From CAZDUS01 sp964609375 (GTDB taxonomy: Bacteria; Verrucomicrobiota; Kiritimatiellia; CAIKKV01; CAITUY01), in the NCBI GenBank assembly GCA_964609375.1, contig CAZSSA010000009.1, positions 1-47,206 on the forward strand: DNA of 47,206 nucleotides. The letters run 5' to 3'. A program made the translations under genes and the position numbers. This document shows, one piece after another, positions 8,468-16,554 of this stretch (within the stretch, counting starts at the first letter, position 1; each line of letters opens with the position of its first letter). The notes beneath the pieces are model-generated. The model was not told the DNA's origin. It did not search any database and worked only from the letters and a program-made list of their open reading frames with translations.

Positions 8468-8546
8468 CCATCAGCCCGATCTGATCCACGTTCCTCGGCT
8501 TTCTCGCGGCCTCGCAGTCTAACCCCCTGATAGCCTGGTGCCCTCG

Positions 8547-8584
8547 AAAAAAACACCGTGAACGCCTGAAAGCGCTCACGGTGT
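8547..8584 (-). terminator. Intrinsic terminator of gnd
   Basis: On the minus strand a 13-base stem (ACACCGTGAGCGC paired with GCGTTCACGGTGT, one mismatch) encloses a six-base loop and runs into seven T residues (A-run at 8547-8553 on the plus strand). It lies about 20 bases after the gnd stop. Since it has T residues only on the minus side, it serves gnd rather than grpE. Confidence 0.88.
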
Positions 8585-8604
8585 CTGTCGGCATCACCTG
8601 ATTC

Positions 8605-10062
8605 TTAGACCACGTAGGTCGAGCTGGCTGTCTTGCCGCCACGCCCAGTCCAGTCCGTGTGGAAAAACTCGCCACGGGGCTTGTCGGTGCGCTCATACAT
8701 GTGCGCGCCGAAGTAATCCCGCTGAGCCTGCAACAGGTTCGCCGGCAACCGCTCACTACGGTACGAGTCATAATAACTCAACGCCGCGCACATGGAGGGA
8801 ACCGGAATCCCCAAATCAATGGCCGTCTTGACGACATTACGCCACGACTTCTGCGCCTTGGCCACCGTCTTCTTGAAGAAGGGATCCAGCAACAGATTGG
8901 CCAATTTCGGCTTCTTGTCATAGGCCGCCTTGATATCATCCAGGAACTGCGCCCGGATAATGCAACCCCCGCGCCACATCAGGGCAATCTCTCCGAAGTT
9001 AAGCTTCCACTTGTACTCAGTCGACGCCGCCCGCAACAACTGATAGCCCTGGGCATACGAGCAAATCTTTGAAGCAAACAGCGCATCGTGAATCTGGGCC
9101 ACCAATTTGGCCTTGTCCTTCTTGTAAAGCTTGCGCGGGCCTTTCAGCTTGGCGCTAGCCGCCACACGTTCATCCTTGGTGGCGGAAATACACCGGGCAA
9201 ACACGGCTTCCGCAATCTGCGGAATGCCGACACCCAGATCCAATCCAGCCTGCGATGTCCACTTCCCGGTCCCCTTTTGACCCGCCGTGTCAAGAATCAG
9301 ATCCACCATGGGCTTACCCGTCTCGGAATCTTTCACCGCAAGAATATCCGCGGTAATCTCAATCAGGTAGGAGTTCAAAACACCCTTGTTCCATGCCGCA
9401 AACACGTCGTGCATCTCGGGCGCCGACATCCCCAACCCCGCCGCCATCAACTGGTACGCCTCGCAGATGAGCTGCATGTCACCATACTCAATTCCATTGT
9501 GCACCATCTTGACAAAATGACCAGCCCCGTCGTCGCCAATCCAGTCACAGCAAGGGGACCCATCGGCGACCTTGGCGGAAATCGCCTGAAAGATCGGCTT
9601 CACATGCGGCCACGCCTTCGCGTTCCCACCGGGCATAATCGACGGCCCCTTGAGCGCGCCTTCTTCTCCACCCGAGACACCGGTGCCGATAAACAAAATC
9701 CCCTTCTTGTCCAACGCCTGGGTGCGACGCACCGAATCGGGATAGTGGCTGTTACCACCGTCGATAATGATGTCACCGGGCGACAGGTGCGGAACCAGTT
9801 GATCAATGAACTCATCCACCGGCTTGCCTGCCTTGACCATTAACATGATCTTCCGCGGCGAACTGAGGCTGTTGACCAACTCTTCTATGCTGTGGCACCC
9901 CACAAACTTCTTCCCCTTGCCGCGACCATTGATAAACTCATCCACCTTGCTGACCGTTCGATTGTAGCAAGCCACCGTGAACCCATGACTCTCCATGTTC
10001 AAAATCAGGTTCTCACCCATCACCGCCAGCCCGACCAATCCAATATCTGCTTTTTTCGTCAT
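8605..10062 (-). CDS. gnd: 6-phosphogluconate dehydrogenase, decarboxylating
   Basis: Oxidises 6-phosphogluconate to ribulose 5-phosphate and CO2 with NADP in the oxidative pentose phosphate pathway. The N-terminus ADIGLVGLAVMGENLILNM is the Rossmann motif with the family's GLAVMG. The central signature GDDGAGHFVKMVHNGIEYGD holds the catalytic Lys and Asn. The C-terminal half contains the expected KGTGKWTSQAGLDLG. At 485 residues it is the long, E. coli-like form. The ATG at 10062 has AAGGG about nine bases upstream, and a longer reading to 10104 adds a proline/arginine stretch without family match. It follows the UxuB-like gene by 67 bases and ends in a strong terminator, so the two probably form one transcript. 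Confidence 0.96.
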   Translation of the reverse strand: MTKKADIGLVGLAVMGENLILNMESHGFTVACYNRTVSKVDEFINGRGKGKKFVGCHSIEELVNSLSSPRKIMLMVKAGKPVDEFIDQLVPHLSPGDIIIDGGNSHYPDSVRRTQALDKKGILFIGTGVSGGEEGALKGPSIMPGGNAKAWPHVKPIFQAISAKVADGSPCCDWIGDDGAGHFVKMVHNGIEYGDMQLICEAYQLMAAGLGMSAPEMHDVFAAWNKGVLNSYLIEITADILAVKDSETGKPMVDLILDTAGQKGTGKWTSQAGLDLGVGIPQIAEAVFARCISATKDERVAASAKLKGPRKLYKKDKAKLVAQIHDALFASKICSYAQGYQLLRAASTEYKWKLNFGEIALMWRGGCIIRAQFLDDIKAAYDKKPKLANLLLDPFFKKTVAKAQKSWRNVVKTAIDLGIPVPSMCAALSYYDSYRSERLPANLLQAQRDYFGAHMYERTDKPRGEFFHTDWTGRGGKTASSTYVV

Positions 10063-10129
10063 GATTATTACCCTTCTCTCAAGCGGCGGGACTTCCCGCC
10101 CCATTTGTTAAATACACACAATCAAATCA

Positions 10130-10987
10130 TCACACTCCACTGAACGCACTAAATCCGCCATCCACAGGAATCACAGTCCCTGTGACAAAGCCGGCCGCCT
10201 TGTCGCTCGACAACCACAACAGCGCACCCACCAAATCATTGGCACTCCCGAACTTGCCCATCGGAGTATGCGCAATAATCGTGTTCCCGCGCGGCGTCAA
10301 GGCACCATCCGGCTTGGTTAACAACGCCCGGTTCTGGTCCGTCAAAAAGAATCCCGGCGCAATCGCGTTAACCCGGATCCCAACCTTGGAGAAATGCACC
10401 GCCAACCACTGGGTGAAGTTGCTCACCGCCGCCTTGGCACCACTATAGGCAGGAATTTTCGTCAACGGCGTAAAGGCGTTCATGGAGGAAATATTGATCA
10501 CACAACCCCGACCCGCCTTTGCCATCCCCTTCGTAAAAACTTGCGTCGGCAGCAGCGTCCCGAGGAAATTCAGATTGAAGACAAACTCAATACCCTTCGG
10601 ATCCAGATCATAAAAGGTGGTCACGCCTTCGACAGCTCCCTTTAAGTCCTCCGGCATCAAATATTCACGCGTAGTCGTTCCCTTCGGATGATTGCCACCC
10701 GCTCCGTTGACCAAAAGCGTCACCGGCCCGAACGCCTTTTCAATCTCGGCGTTGCACTGCTCCAAACTGGCCTTTTCCAGAACATTGCACGCAAAAGCCG
10801 CCGCTTTACCTCCCGCCGCACGAATGCCGGCCGCCACTTTCTCCGCACAATCAAGACGCAAATCGGTCACAGCCACTTTCGCCCCGCATTCAGCCAACGC
10901 TTCCGCCATGGTGCTGCACAAGACACCACCAGCACCCGTAACGACGGCCACCTCGTTCTCTAATGTCACCTTCATCGGGATCGCCAT
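10130..10987 (-). CDS. uxuB: SDR-family oxidoreductase, UxuB/YjmF-like (mannonate/fructuronate oxidoreductase)
   Basis: A 286-residue short-chain dehydrogenase. It shows the cofactor motif VAVVTGAGGVLCSTMAEAL, the NGAGG segment, the catalytic Ser in CVINISSMNAF and the YxxxK pair in PAYSGAKAAVSNF. The GAGGVLC variant of the glycine motif and the overall sequence resemble the SDR-type D-mannonate oxidoreductases (YjmF/UxuB), which interconvert fructuronate and mannonate in hexuronate catabolism. Other sugar-acid substrates remain possible. The ATG at 10987 has AAGGAG eight bases upstream. The next gene is gnd, and a LacI-type palindrome lies about 90 bases upstream, both consistent with a sugar-acid operon. 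No uxuA or uxaC is in the window. Confidence 0.78.
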   Translation of the reverse strand: MAIPMKVTLENEVAVVTGAGGVLCSTMAEALAECGAKVAVTDLRLDCAEKVAAGIRAAGGKAAAFACNVLEKASLEQCNAEIEKAFGPVTLLVNGAGGNHPKGTTTREYLMPEDLKGAVEGVTTFYDLDPKGIEFVFNLNFLGTLLPTQVFTKGMAKAGRGCVINISSMNAFTPLTKIPAYSGAKAAVSNFTQWLAVHFSKVGIRVNAIAPGFFLTDQNRALLTKPDGALTPRGNTIIAHTPMGKFGSANDLVGALLWLSSDKAAGFVTGTVIPVDGGFSAFSGV

Positions 10988-11041
10988 GATTTTGTCTCCT
11001 TTTCCACTGGTTTCTGAAATCAATGACTGACACCGTAAAAC

Positions 11042-11090
11042 ATTCTAAGGGACAATTGCAACACTTTTTCTGAAACCTCAAACGTTTGAG
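11042..11090 (-). promoter_or_regulatory. LacI/GalR-type operator and possible -10 box upstream of uxuB
   Basis: A perfect 14-base palindrome, CTCAAACGTTTGAG, occupies 11077-11090. Its AAACGTTT centre is characteristic of LacI/GalR-family operators. Downstream on the minus strand, TAGAAT (11042-11047) could be a -10 box, with no convincing -35. The palindrome would then sit about 30 bases upstream of the -10 element. It probably controls uxuB and gnd in response to a sugar acid. No regulator gene lies in the window. Confidence 0.55.
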
Positions 11091-11099
11091 ATTAAGACT

Positions 11100-12191
11100 T
11101 CAAGCATCCATTAGCATCCCGGCAATCTTGCGGTTCGCTCGCGGCATTGGATAGGAAGACACCTCTTCAGGCCCAATCCACCGGAGTTCCGTCGCCCTCA
11201 CAGGTATCGCACGACCCGATACCCATTCACATCGATATGCCGTCAGCGTTATCGAAAAATGTGAATAGGCATGCTTCAACGTAAGATACGGGGCCCCCAC
11301 CTTGACCACTAACCCCGCCTCTTCCCGCACCGCACGAGCAACCGTACACGCCAGAGACTCCTTACCCCTCCGCCGGCCACCCGGAAACTCCCATAACCCG
11401 CCCAACATTCCCTTTTCAGGACGGCGGGCCACAAGAATCTTGCCCTTCTTCCAAATTACCCCGGCCGCCATGTCATAATGCGGCACTGCTTCACGGGCAC
11501 GCATGACCGGCAATTCACCCGCGCGCCCTGTCCGCAACGCCACACACTGCCCAGCCAGCACACAGCCCTCACACTTCGGATTCCTGGGCCGGCAAATCAA
11601 CGCTCCGATTTCCATCATCGCCTGATTGAAGTGCGACGGATTCACATGTCGAATCACCGGCTTCAATCGCCGCCGGATTTCTTCCGCCACAACCGCCTCT
11701 CGCACCGGCTCTTCTATCCCCCAAAATCGCGCAAACACCCTTAAAACATTACCATCCACCACGGGCACTGGCTCTCCAAAGGCGATACTGGCAATGGCCG
11801 CTGCCGTGTAAAGGCCAACCCCGGGCATCGCCATCAACTCCGTTGATGTTTCAGGAAGCACACCCCCATGACTGGCCATCACCCACCTTGCCGCCGCATG
11901 CAGATTCCGTGCCCGCGAATAATAACCAAGCCCTTCCCAAAGCCTCAGAACATCCTCCAAGGGAGACTCGGCCAATACTCGCACAGAGGGAAATCGCTTC
12001 ACAAAACGGTCAAAATACGGGATCACCGTTGCCACCTGCGTCTGCTGCAGCATCACCTCGCTGATCCACACCTTGTACGGCGAAGGATCAGAACGCCACG
12101 GCATCGGCCGATTCTCCCGCTCAAACCACCGAACAAGTTTCACCTGCCATTGCCCCCCCTTGTTACCTGATTGACTCATGCGTGTTTCCAT
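11100..12191 (-). CDS. mutY: A/G-specific adenine glycosylase
   Basis: Removes adenine mispaired with 8-oxoguanine in base-excision repair. Seen in the 363-residue protein: the catalytic Glu region WISEVMLQQTQVATV, the helix-hairpin-helix MPGVGLYTAAAIASIAF followed by the catalytic Asp in PVVDGNVLRV, and a 4Fe-4S cluster motif C-x6-C-x2-C-x5-C starting in CRPRNPKCEGC. The C-terminal part (about 240-363) is a NUDIX-like 8-oxoG recognition domain with GGLWEFPGG and AVREEAGL. ATG at 12179 is an alternative start, and neither has a strong ribosome site. The gene reads towards uxuB, with 112 bases and a regulatory palindrome between, and is divergent from the PilT-like gene. Confidence 0.95.
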   Translation of the reverse strand: METRMSQSGNKGGQWQVKLVRWFERENRPMPWRSDPSPYKVWISEVMLQQTQVATVIPYFDRFVKRFPSVRVLAESPLEDVLRLWEGLGYYSRARNLHAAARWVMASHGGVLPETSTELMAMPGVGLYTAAAIASIAFGEPVPVVDGNVLRVFARFWGIEEPVREAVVAEEIRRRLKPVIRHVNPSHFNQAMMEIGALICRPRNPKCEGCVLAGQCVALRTGRAGELPVMRAREAVPHYDMAAGVIWKKGKILVARRPEKGMLGGLWEFPGGRRRGKESLACTVARAVREEAGLVVKVGAPYLTLKHAYSHFSITLTAYRCEWVSGRAIPVRATELRWIGPEEVSSYPMPRANRKIAGMLMDA

Positions 12192-12394
12192 TCACGTTAT
12201 CCACACCGGCACCATCAGTAAGGAATTATCATACGTCAGGACTTTATCCGTAAACCGTCATCAACACAACATCATCCGCCTTGGGCCCTGCTCCAAAATG
12301 GAGCCTCCCTAACCCCGTTCTTGCCGTAAACCTTCATTTTTGATTCTATGCCCTTGTTCGGGCCAAGCCCGTACCATCGATAAGGGAGAACATC

Positions 12395-13486
12395 ATGGAC
12401 GTCGACACCATTCTCAGAAAAGCCGTGGAACTGCATGCTTCGGATATCCATCTGAAAGCGGGCCAAAAACCCTTCATGCGCCAGCACAGCGCTCTGGTCG
12501 AGTTGGGAGACACCACCCTCGCCCCCGCCGATGTCGAAGCAGCTATCAAAGCGGTGATCCCCTCCTATCTCAACGAAAGTTACCTCTCGCAGCATGAGGC
12601 GGATTTCTCTTACACCGTAGAGGGGGCCGGCCGCTTCCGCGCCAACGCCTTCCAAACCCAGGGCCTGCCCGCCCTCGCCTTCCGCCATGTCAAAACAAAG
12701 GTTCCCAACTTCGAAGACCTGAATCTCCCGCCCAGTCTCGCCAAAATCGCCTCGTCCCAGCGCGGCATCGTCATTCTCAGCGGCACCACCGGTAGCGGTA
12801 AATCCACCACGCTCGCGGCCATGCTGAACCACATCAACGAAAACGAGCGCTTGCGGATCATCACCATCGAGGACCCCATCGAATACCTCTTCCTTGATAA
12901 AAAAAGCGTCATCTCGCAACGCGAGGTCGGCCTCGACACCTTAAGCTTCCAAGCCGCCCTGAAACATGTTCTGCGTCAGGATCCCGATGTCATTGTCATC
13001 GGCGAAATGCGCGACCAAGTCAGTTTCCGCACTGCCCTTGCCGCCGCCGAAACCGGCCATCTGGTCCTCACAACCCTCCACTCCGGAACGGCCGCCGTCG
13101 CCGTCCACCGTCTGCTGGAATTCTTCCCCGCCAACGAGTGGGACCAGATTCGCCTGAATATCGCCAGCAATCTTCAAGCGGTCGTCTGCCAACGCCTATT
13201 GAAAGGCTCTCAGGGTGGCGTCATCCCGGCCGCCGAAATCCTCATCAATACCCCAACGGTTCGCAAACTGCTCGAAAAAAACAAACTCGACATCCTCCCG
13301 GCCGCCATCGAAACCGGAGTGGATGACGGCATGCAAACCTTCAATCAATCCATTTACAACCTCATCAAGTCCGGCATGATCACCACCGAAGAAGGAATGA
13401 TTTACGCCTCCAATCCTCAATCGCTCCGCATGAACCTCCAAGGTATTTTCCTTGATGAATCACGTCGTATCCTTTCCTCTATCTAA
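12395..13486 (+). CDS. pilT: PilT/PilU-like twitching motility ATPase
   Basis: A 363-residue hexameric secretion-type ATPase that in known systems retracts type IV pili at the inner membrane. The N-terminal domain shows ASDIHLKAGQKP, typical of PilT. The ATPase core has Walker A GTTGSGKST, the Asp box (IITIEDPIEY), Walker B DPDVIVIGEMRD and the His box TGHLVLTTLHS. A GGGAG site precedes the ATG. No pilin, PilB, PilC or secretin gene is nearby. Instead lpxI follows after 14 bases, so the gene stands at the head of a lipid A cluster. It may act with pilus genes elsewhere. Choosing between PilT and PilU is not possible by eye. Confidence 0.9.
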   Translation: MDVDTILRKAVELHASDIHLKAGQKPFMRQHSALVELGDTTLAPADVEAAIKAVIPSYLNESYLSQHEADFSYTVEGAGRFRANAFQTQGLPALAFRHVKTKVPNFEDLNLPPSLAKIASSQRGIVILSGTTGSGKSTTLAAMLNHINENERLRIITIEDPIEYLFLDKKSVISQREVGLDTLSFQAALKHVLRQDPDVIVIGEMRDQVSFRTALAAAETGHLVLTTLHSGTAAVAVHRLLEFFPANEWDQIRLNIASNLQAVVCQRLLKGSQGGVIPAAEILINTPTVRKLLEKNKLDILPAAIETGVDDGMQTFNQSIYNLIKSGMITTEEGMIYASNPQSLRMNLQGIFLDESRRILSSI

Positions 13487-13500
13487 CCCATCCACCCCTC

Positions 13501-14403
13501 ATGCCCATTCCCCCTACCCATCCCAATCTCGATATCGCACCCGACATCACCGAAATGGCCATTCTTGCCGGTAAAGGCGATTACCCCCTTCTCCTCGCCC
13601 AGTCCGCTCGCCAACAGGGCGTCAAACGCATCGTCGCCGTCGCCTTCCGGCATGAGACCCAGCGGGCCATCGCACGATATGTCGACGAAGTCCGCTGGGT
13701 CTATCTGGGACAGCTGCAATCCCTTCTGGACGCTTTCCAGAGCATCGGCATCCAGCATGCCGTCATGGCTGGCCAAATCACCCCCACTCATCTCTTCAGC
13801 CTGCGACTCGACCGCGCCGCCCTGTCCATGCTGGGCCGTCTGCGCGAACGCAATGCCCACACCATCTTTGGCGCCTTCTGTGATGAACTGAAGGGTATTG
13901 GCCTGCAATTGCTTCCCGCCCATCTCTTCATGGAGAGCGCCATGCCTCCCGTCGGCCGGATCGCCAACCGCTCTCCATCACGGGAAGAAGAGGCCGATAT
14001 CAACCTCGGCATCCGGGTCGCTAAAACCACCAGCGGCATCGAAGTCGGCCAGACCGTCGTCGTCAAGCAGGGCACCATCCTCGCCGTCGAGGCGTTCGAA
14101 GGTACCGACGAAGCCATCCTGCGCGCCGGCCGTCTCGGGGGCCCCGGCATCGTCGTCGTCAAGGTCGCCAAACGCGGACACGACATGCGTTTCGACATCC
14201 CCGTCATTGGCACTCGAACATTGAAAACTCTCCGCAAGGTAAAAGCAGGCGTCCTGGCCGTGGAAGCAGGCCGCACCATTCTCCTTCAGCGCGAAGAACT
14301 CATCCGCCAGGCTGACCGCATGAATCTGTGCTTCACTGCCGTTGCCACAGAAGAATCCGGAATGGGCAGGGACGTCTCTCCGGGCCGTCCGTCATCCATG
14401 TAG
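13501..14403 (+). CDS. lpxI: UDP-2,3-diacylglucosamine pyrophosphatase LpxI
   Basis: LpxI (DUF1009) hydrolyses UDP-2,3-diacylglucosamine to lipid X and UMP at the inner face of the cytoplasmic membrane. It replaces LpxH in many bacteria outside the gamma- and beta-proteobacteria. Motifs seen: MAILAGKGDYPLLLAQSA at the start of the fold, HAVMAGQITP in the middle, and in the C-terminal domain the segments GIEVGQTVVVKQGTILAVEAFEGTDE (shown here as two parts of one stretch) and KRGHDMRFDIPVIG. The 300-residue reading starts at 13501. A start at ATG 13555 would give the compact N-terminus usual in the family, and no ribosome site favours either. A Gfo/Idh oxidoreductase and lpxB follow, which supports the assignment. 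Confidence 0.92.
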   Translation: MPIPPTHPNLDIAPDITEMAILAGKGDYPLLLAQSARQQGVKRIVAVAFRHETQRAIARYVDEVRWVYLGQLQSLLDAFQSIGIQHAVMAGQITPTHLFSLRLDRAALSMLGRLRERNAHTIFGAFCDELKGIGLQLLPAHLFMESAMPPVGRIANRSPSREEEADINLGIRVAKTTSGIEVGQTVVVKQGTILAVEAFEGTDEAILRAGRLGGPGIVVVKVAKRGHDMRFDIPVIGTRTLKTLRKVKAGVLAVEAGRTILLQREELIRQADRMNLCFTAVATEESGMGRDVSPGRPSSM

Positions 14404-14436
14404 CCTATGTAAACACAACAGCAAGGACGAACCGTT

Positions 14437-15384
14437 ATGTCCAGAAAACTGAAAGTCGGAGTCATTGGCGTCGGCAGCCTTGGACAGTGGCACGCCCGCG
14501 TATATTCAGAACTCCCCCACGCAGAACTCGTCGGCGTCTACGATGTCCACGAGAAACGCGCACGGGAAATCGCCGACCGCTATCACACCAAACCGTTCAC
14601 CTCCATGGATGACTTGGCTTCCAAGGTGGAAGCCCTGAGCATCGTCGTTCCGTCCGACCTGCACCGGGAGGTGGCCTGCAACCTCATGAAGCACAACATC
14701 CACCTTCTGGTGGAAAAACCCATCGCCTCCACCACGGCCGACGCCGAGGCCATGGTGGCCTCCGCCAACGAACGCGGCCTCATCCTGCAGGTCGGCCATG
14801 TCGAACGCTTTAACCCCGTGCTGAACGTTCTGGAAAGCGTCCTGACCGAACCCCGCTTTATCGAGGCCGTGCGCCTCGCCCCCTACCCGCCCCCTCGGGA
14901 AGGTCTGCATCCGCGCGGAACTGAAGTCAGCGTCGTCCTTGACCTCATGATCCACGACCTGGAGATCATCCTCCATCTCGTCCGCTCCAAGGTGAATCAT
15001 ATTCATGCCGTCGGCGTTCCGGTGCTGAGTTCCAGCGAGGACATCGCCAATGTCCGTCTCTCGTTCGAGAATGGCGGCGTAGCCAACATCACCGCCAGCC
15101 GCATCAGTCAGGAGCGCACCCGGAAAATCCGCGTATTCCAAACGGACACCTACGTCTCCCTCGACTACGAAAAACAATCCGGTCATCTCTTCCGCAAAAC
15201 CGGCCCCGCCATCTCCCGCTCCGATGTTCCCATCGAAAAGGGCGAGCCGCTCTTCAATGAACTTTCGTCGTTCGTCCAATGTGTCCTCGATCGGGGTCAG
15301 CCTGTCGTCAGCGGCCAACACGCCGCCGATGCACTGAAGCTCGCCGTCGAAATTTGCCAACATATCCGCCAAGGCGGCTCATGA
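14437..15384 (+). CDS. Gfo/Idh/MocA-family oxidoreductase in lipid A cluster (GnnA candidate)
   Basis: A 315-residue NAD(P)-dependent oxidoreductase. It has Rossmann motif KVGVIGVGSLGQWHARVY, the EKP motif (LLVEKPIAS) carrying the family's catalytic Lys, and VGHVERFNP and LDLMIHDLEIIL, which form the substrate side. It lies 33 bases after lpxI and overlaps lpxB by four bases (ATGA), so it is almost certainly made with them. In Acidithiobacillus and Leptospira a related oxidoreductase, GnnA, oxidises UDP-GlcNAc at C3 so that GnnB can install an amino group, giving amide-linked lipid A. That role is a reasonable inference here, but no GnnB aminotransferase is in view. Another UDP-sugar or inositol-like substrate is possible. 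Confidence 0.85.
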   Translation: MSRKLKVGVIGVGSLGQWHARVYSELPHAELVGVYDVHEKRAREIADRYHTKPFTSMDDLASKVEALSIVVPSDLHREVACNLMKHNIHLLVEKPIASTTADAEAMVASANERGLILQVGHVERFNPVLNVLESVLTEPRFIEAVRLAPYPPPREGLHPRGTEVSVVLDLMIHDLEIILHLVRSKVNHIHAVGVPVLSSSEDIANVRLSFENGGVANITASRISQERTRKIRVFQTDTYVSLDYEKQSGHLFRKTGPAISRSDVPIEKGEPLFNELSSFVQCVLDRGQPVVSGQHAADALKLAVEICQHIRQGGS

Positions 15385-16538
15385 TCACAACGCCTGAAAT
15401 CATGATTATCGCCGGCGAAGTCTCAGGAGACATGCACGCCGCCAGCCTGATCCGTGCGCTAAAAACCCGCCTCCCCAACGCACACGTCTACGGAATCGGC
15501 GGGGAACGCCTTCGCGCCCAGGGCGTGGAAACCCTCTACGATGTCAAGGATATGGCAGTGATGGGCTTCACCGAAGTCCTCCGCAGACTCCCCTTCTTCC
15601 ACAAGGTATTCCATCACATGCTTTCACTCGCACGGCAACGCCGCCCCGATGCCGTCATTCTGGTGGACTACCCGGGCTTTAACCTGCGACTGGCCGCCCG
15701 CACCCATGCCGCCGGCCTTAAAACCATTTATTACATCTGCCCCCAGGTCTGGGCGTGGAACCGTCGCCGCATCCCCAAAATGGCATCCATCGTCGACCTG
15801 CTGCTCGCCATCTTCCCGTTCGAGAAAAAGGTATTCGAGAATACCCCGCTTTGCGTCAAGTTCGTCGGACATCCCCTCGTCGACGAAATTCGCGAAGCAT
15901 TGGAAGAACCCTTGCTGGACCTCCCATGGGCCGGGGCCCCGCGTATCGCCCTCCTCCCCGGCAGCCGTACGCAGGAAATCCGCCGCATCCTCCCGTCACT
16001 ATGCGAAGCGGCCTCCCTCATCGAACAGCACCACCCCAATGCCTCGTTCCTGATTCCAACGCCTTCACCCGAATCCGAAAAACTGATCCACGCAATCCTT
16101 CAACAGCTCCCGGTAAGACCCACCCGCCTCACTGTCGTTCTCGGGCAAACCCGGCAAGTCCTTCGCCAAGCCAGGGCAGCCCTTGTCACATCCGGCACCG
16201 CCACCTTGGAGTCCGCTTTGCTGATGTGCCCCACCATCGTGGTTTACCGGACATCCCCATTGACGTTCTTGCTCGGGAAACATCTCGTCCAAGTCCCGCA
16301 CATCGGCATCGTGAATGTGATCGCCGGCAAGCAGATTTGTCCTGAATTTATCCAAAGCAAGGCAACCCCCGCCAATCTCGCAAGGGCTCTTCTCCCATTG
16401 CTCGACGATGGCCAAGCCCGGCTCGACATGGTCCGCGGATTTGAACAAGTAAAAGCGCTTCTGGGTCAGGGGGGCGCCGCCACTAATGCCGCCGACTTGA
16501 TCGCCAAGGCACTCATCCGAAAAGAAATCACCCCATGA
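15381..16538 (+). CDS. lpxB: Lipid A disaccharide synthase
   Basis: LpxB, a GT19 glycosyltransferase on the inner membrane, joins lipid X to UDP-2,3-diacylglucosamine. The 385-residue sequence opens with IMIIAGEVSGDMHAASLI (the family's GEVSGD motif). It continues with VYGIGGERLRAQG, VILVDYPGFNLRLA, the hallmark YYICPQVWAWNRRR, and in the C-terminal domain LLPGSRTQEIRR and ALVTSGTATLES. The ATG at 15381 overlaps the stop of the oxidoreductase gene as ATGA. A longer reading to 15279 is an out-of-frame extension into that gene. It is downstream of lpxI, the enzyme that makes one of its two substrates. Confidence 0.96.
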   Translation: MITTPEIMIIAGEVSGDMHAASLIRALKTRLPNAHVYGIGGERLRAQGVETLYDVKDMAVMGFTEVLRRLPFFHKVFHHMLSLARQRRPDAVILVDYPGFNLRLAARTHAAGLKTIYYICPQVWAWNRRRIPKMASIVDLLLAIFPFEKKVFENTPLCVKFVGHPLVDEIREALEEPLLDLPWAGAPRIALLPGSRTQEIRRILPSLCEAASLIEQHHPNASFLIPTPSPESEKLIHAILQQLPVRPTRLTVVLGQTRQVLRQARAALVTSGTATLESALLMCPTIVVYRTSPLTFLLGKHLVQVPHIGIVNVIAGKQICPEFIQSKATPANLARALLPLLDDGQARLDMVRGFEQVKALLGQGGAATNAADLIAKALIRKEITP

Positions 16539-16554
16539 CAAAGGAGCATGTACC

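Noticed and set aside
9088..9843. Open frame (251 codons) on the plus strand opposite gnd
   Set aside because: It is opposite a fully conserved gnd sequence and has shadow-type composition.
12272..12919. Open frame (215 codons) on the minus strand opposite pilT
   Set aside because: It covers conserved ATPase motifs of pilT and shows no domain of its own.
14506..15372. Long open frame (288 codons) on the minus strand opposite the Gfo/Idh gene
   Set aside because: It is a mirror of a clear gene on the other strand, favoured by strong codon bias. No family motif or ribosome site supports it.
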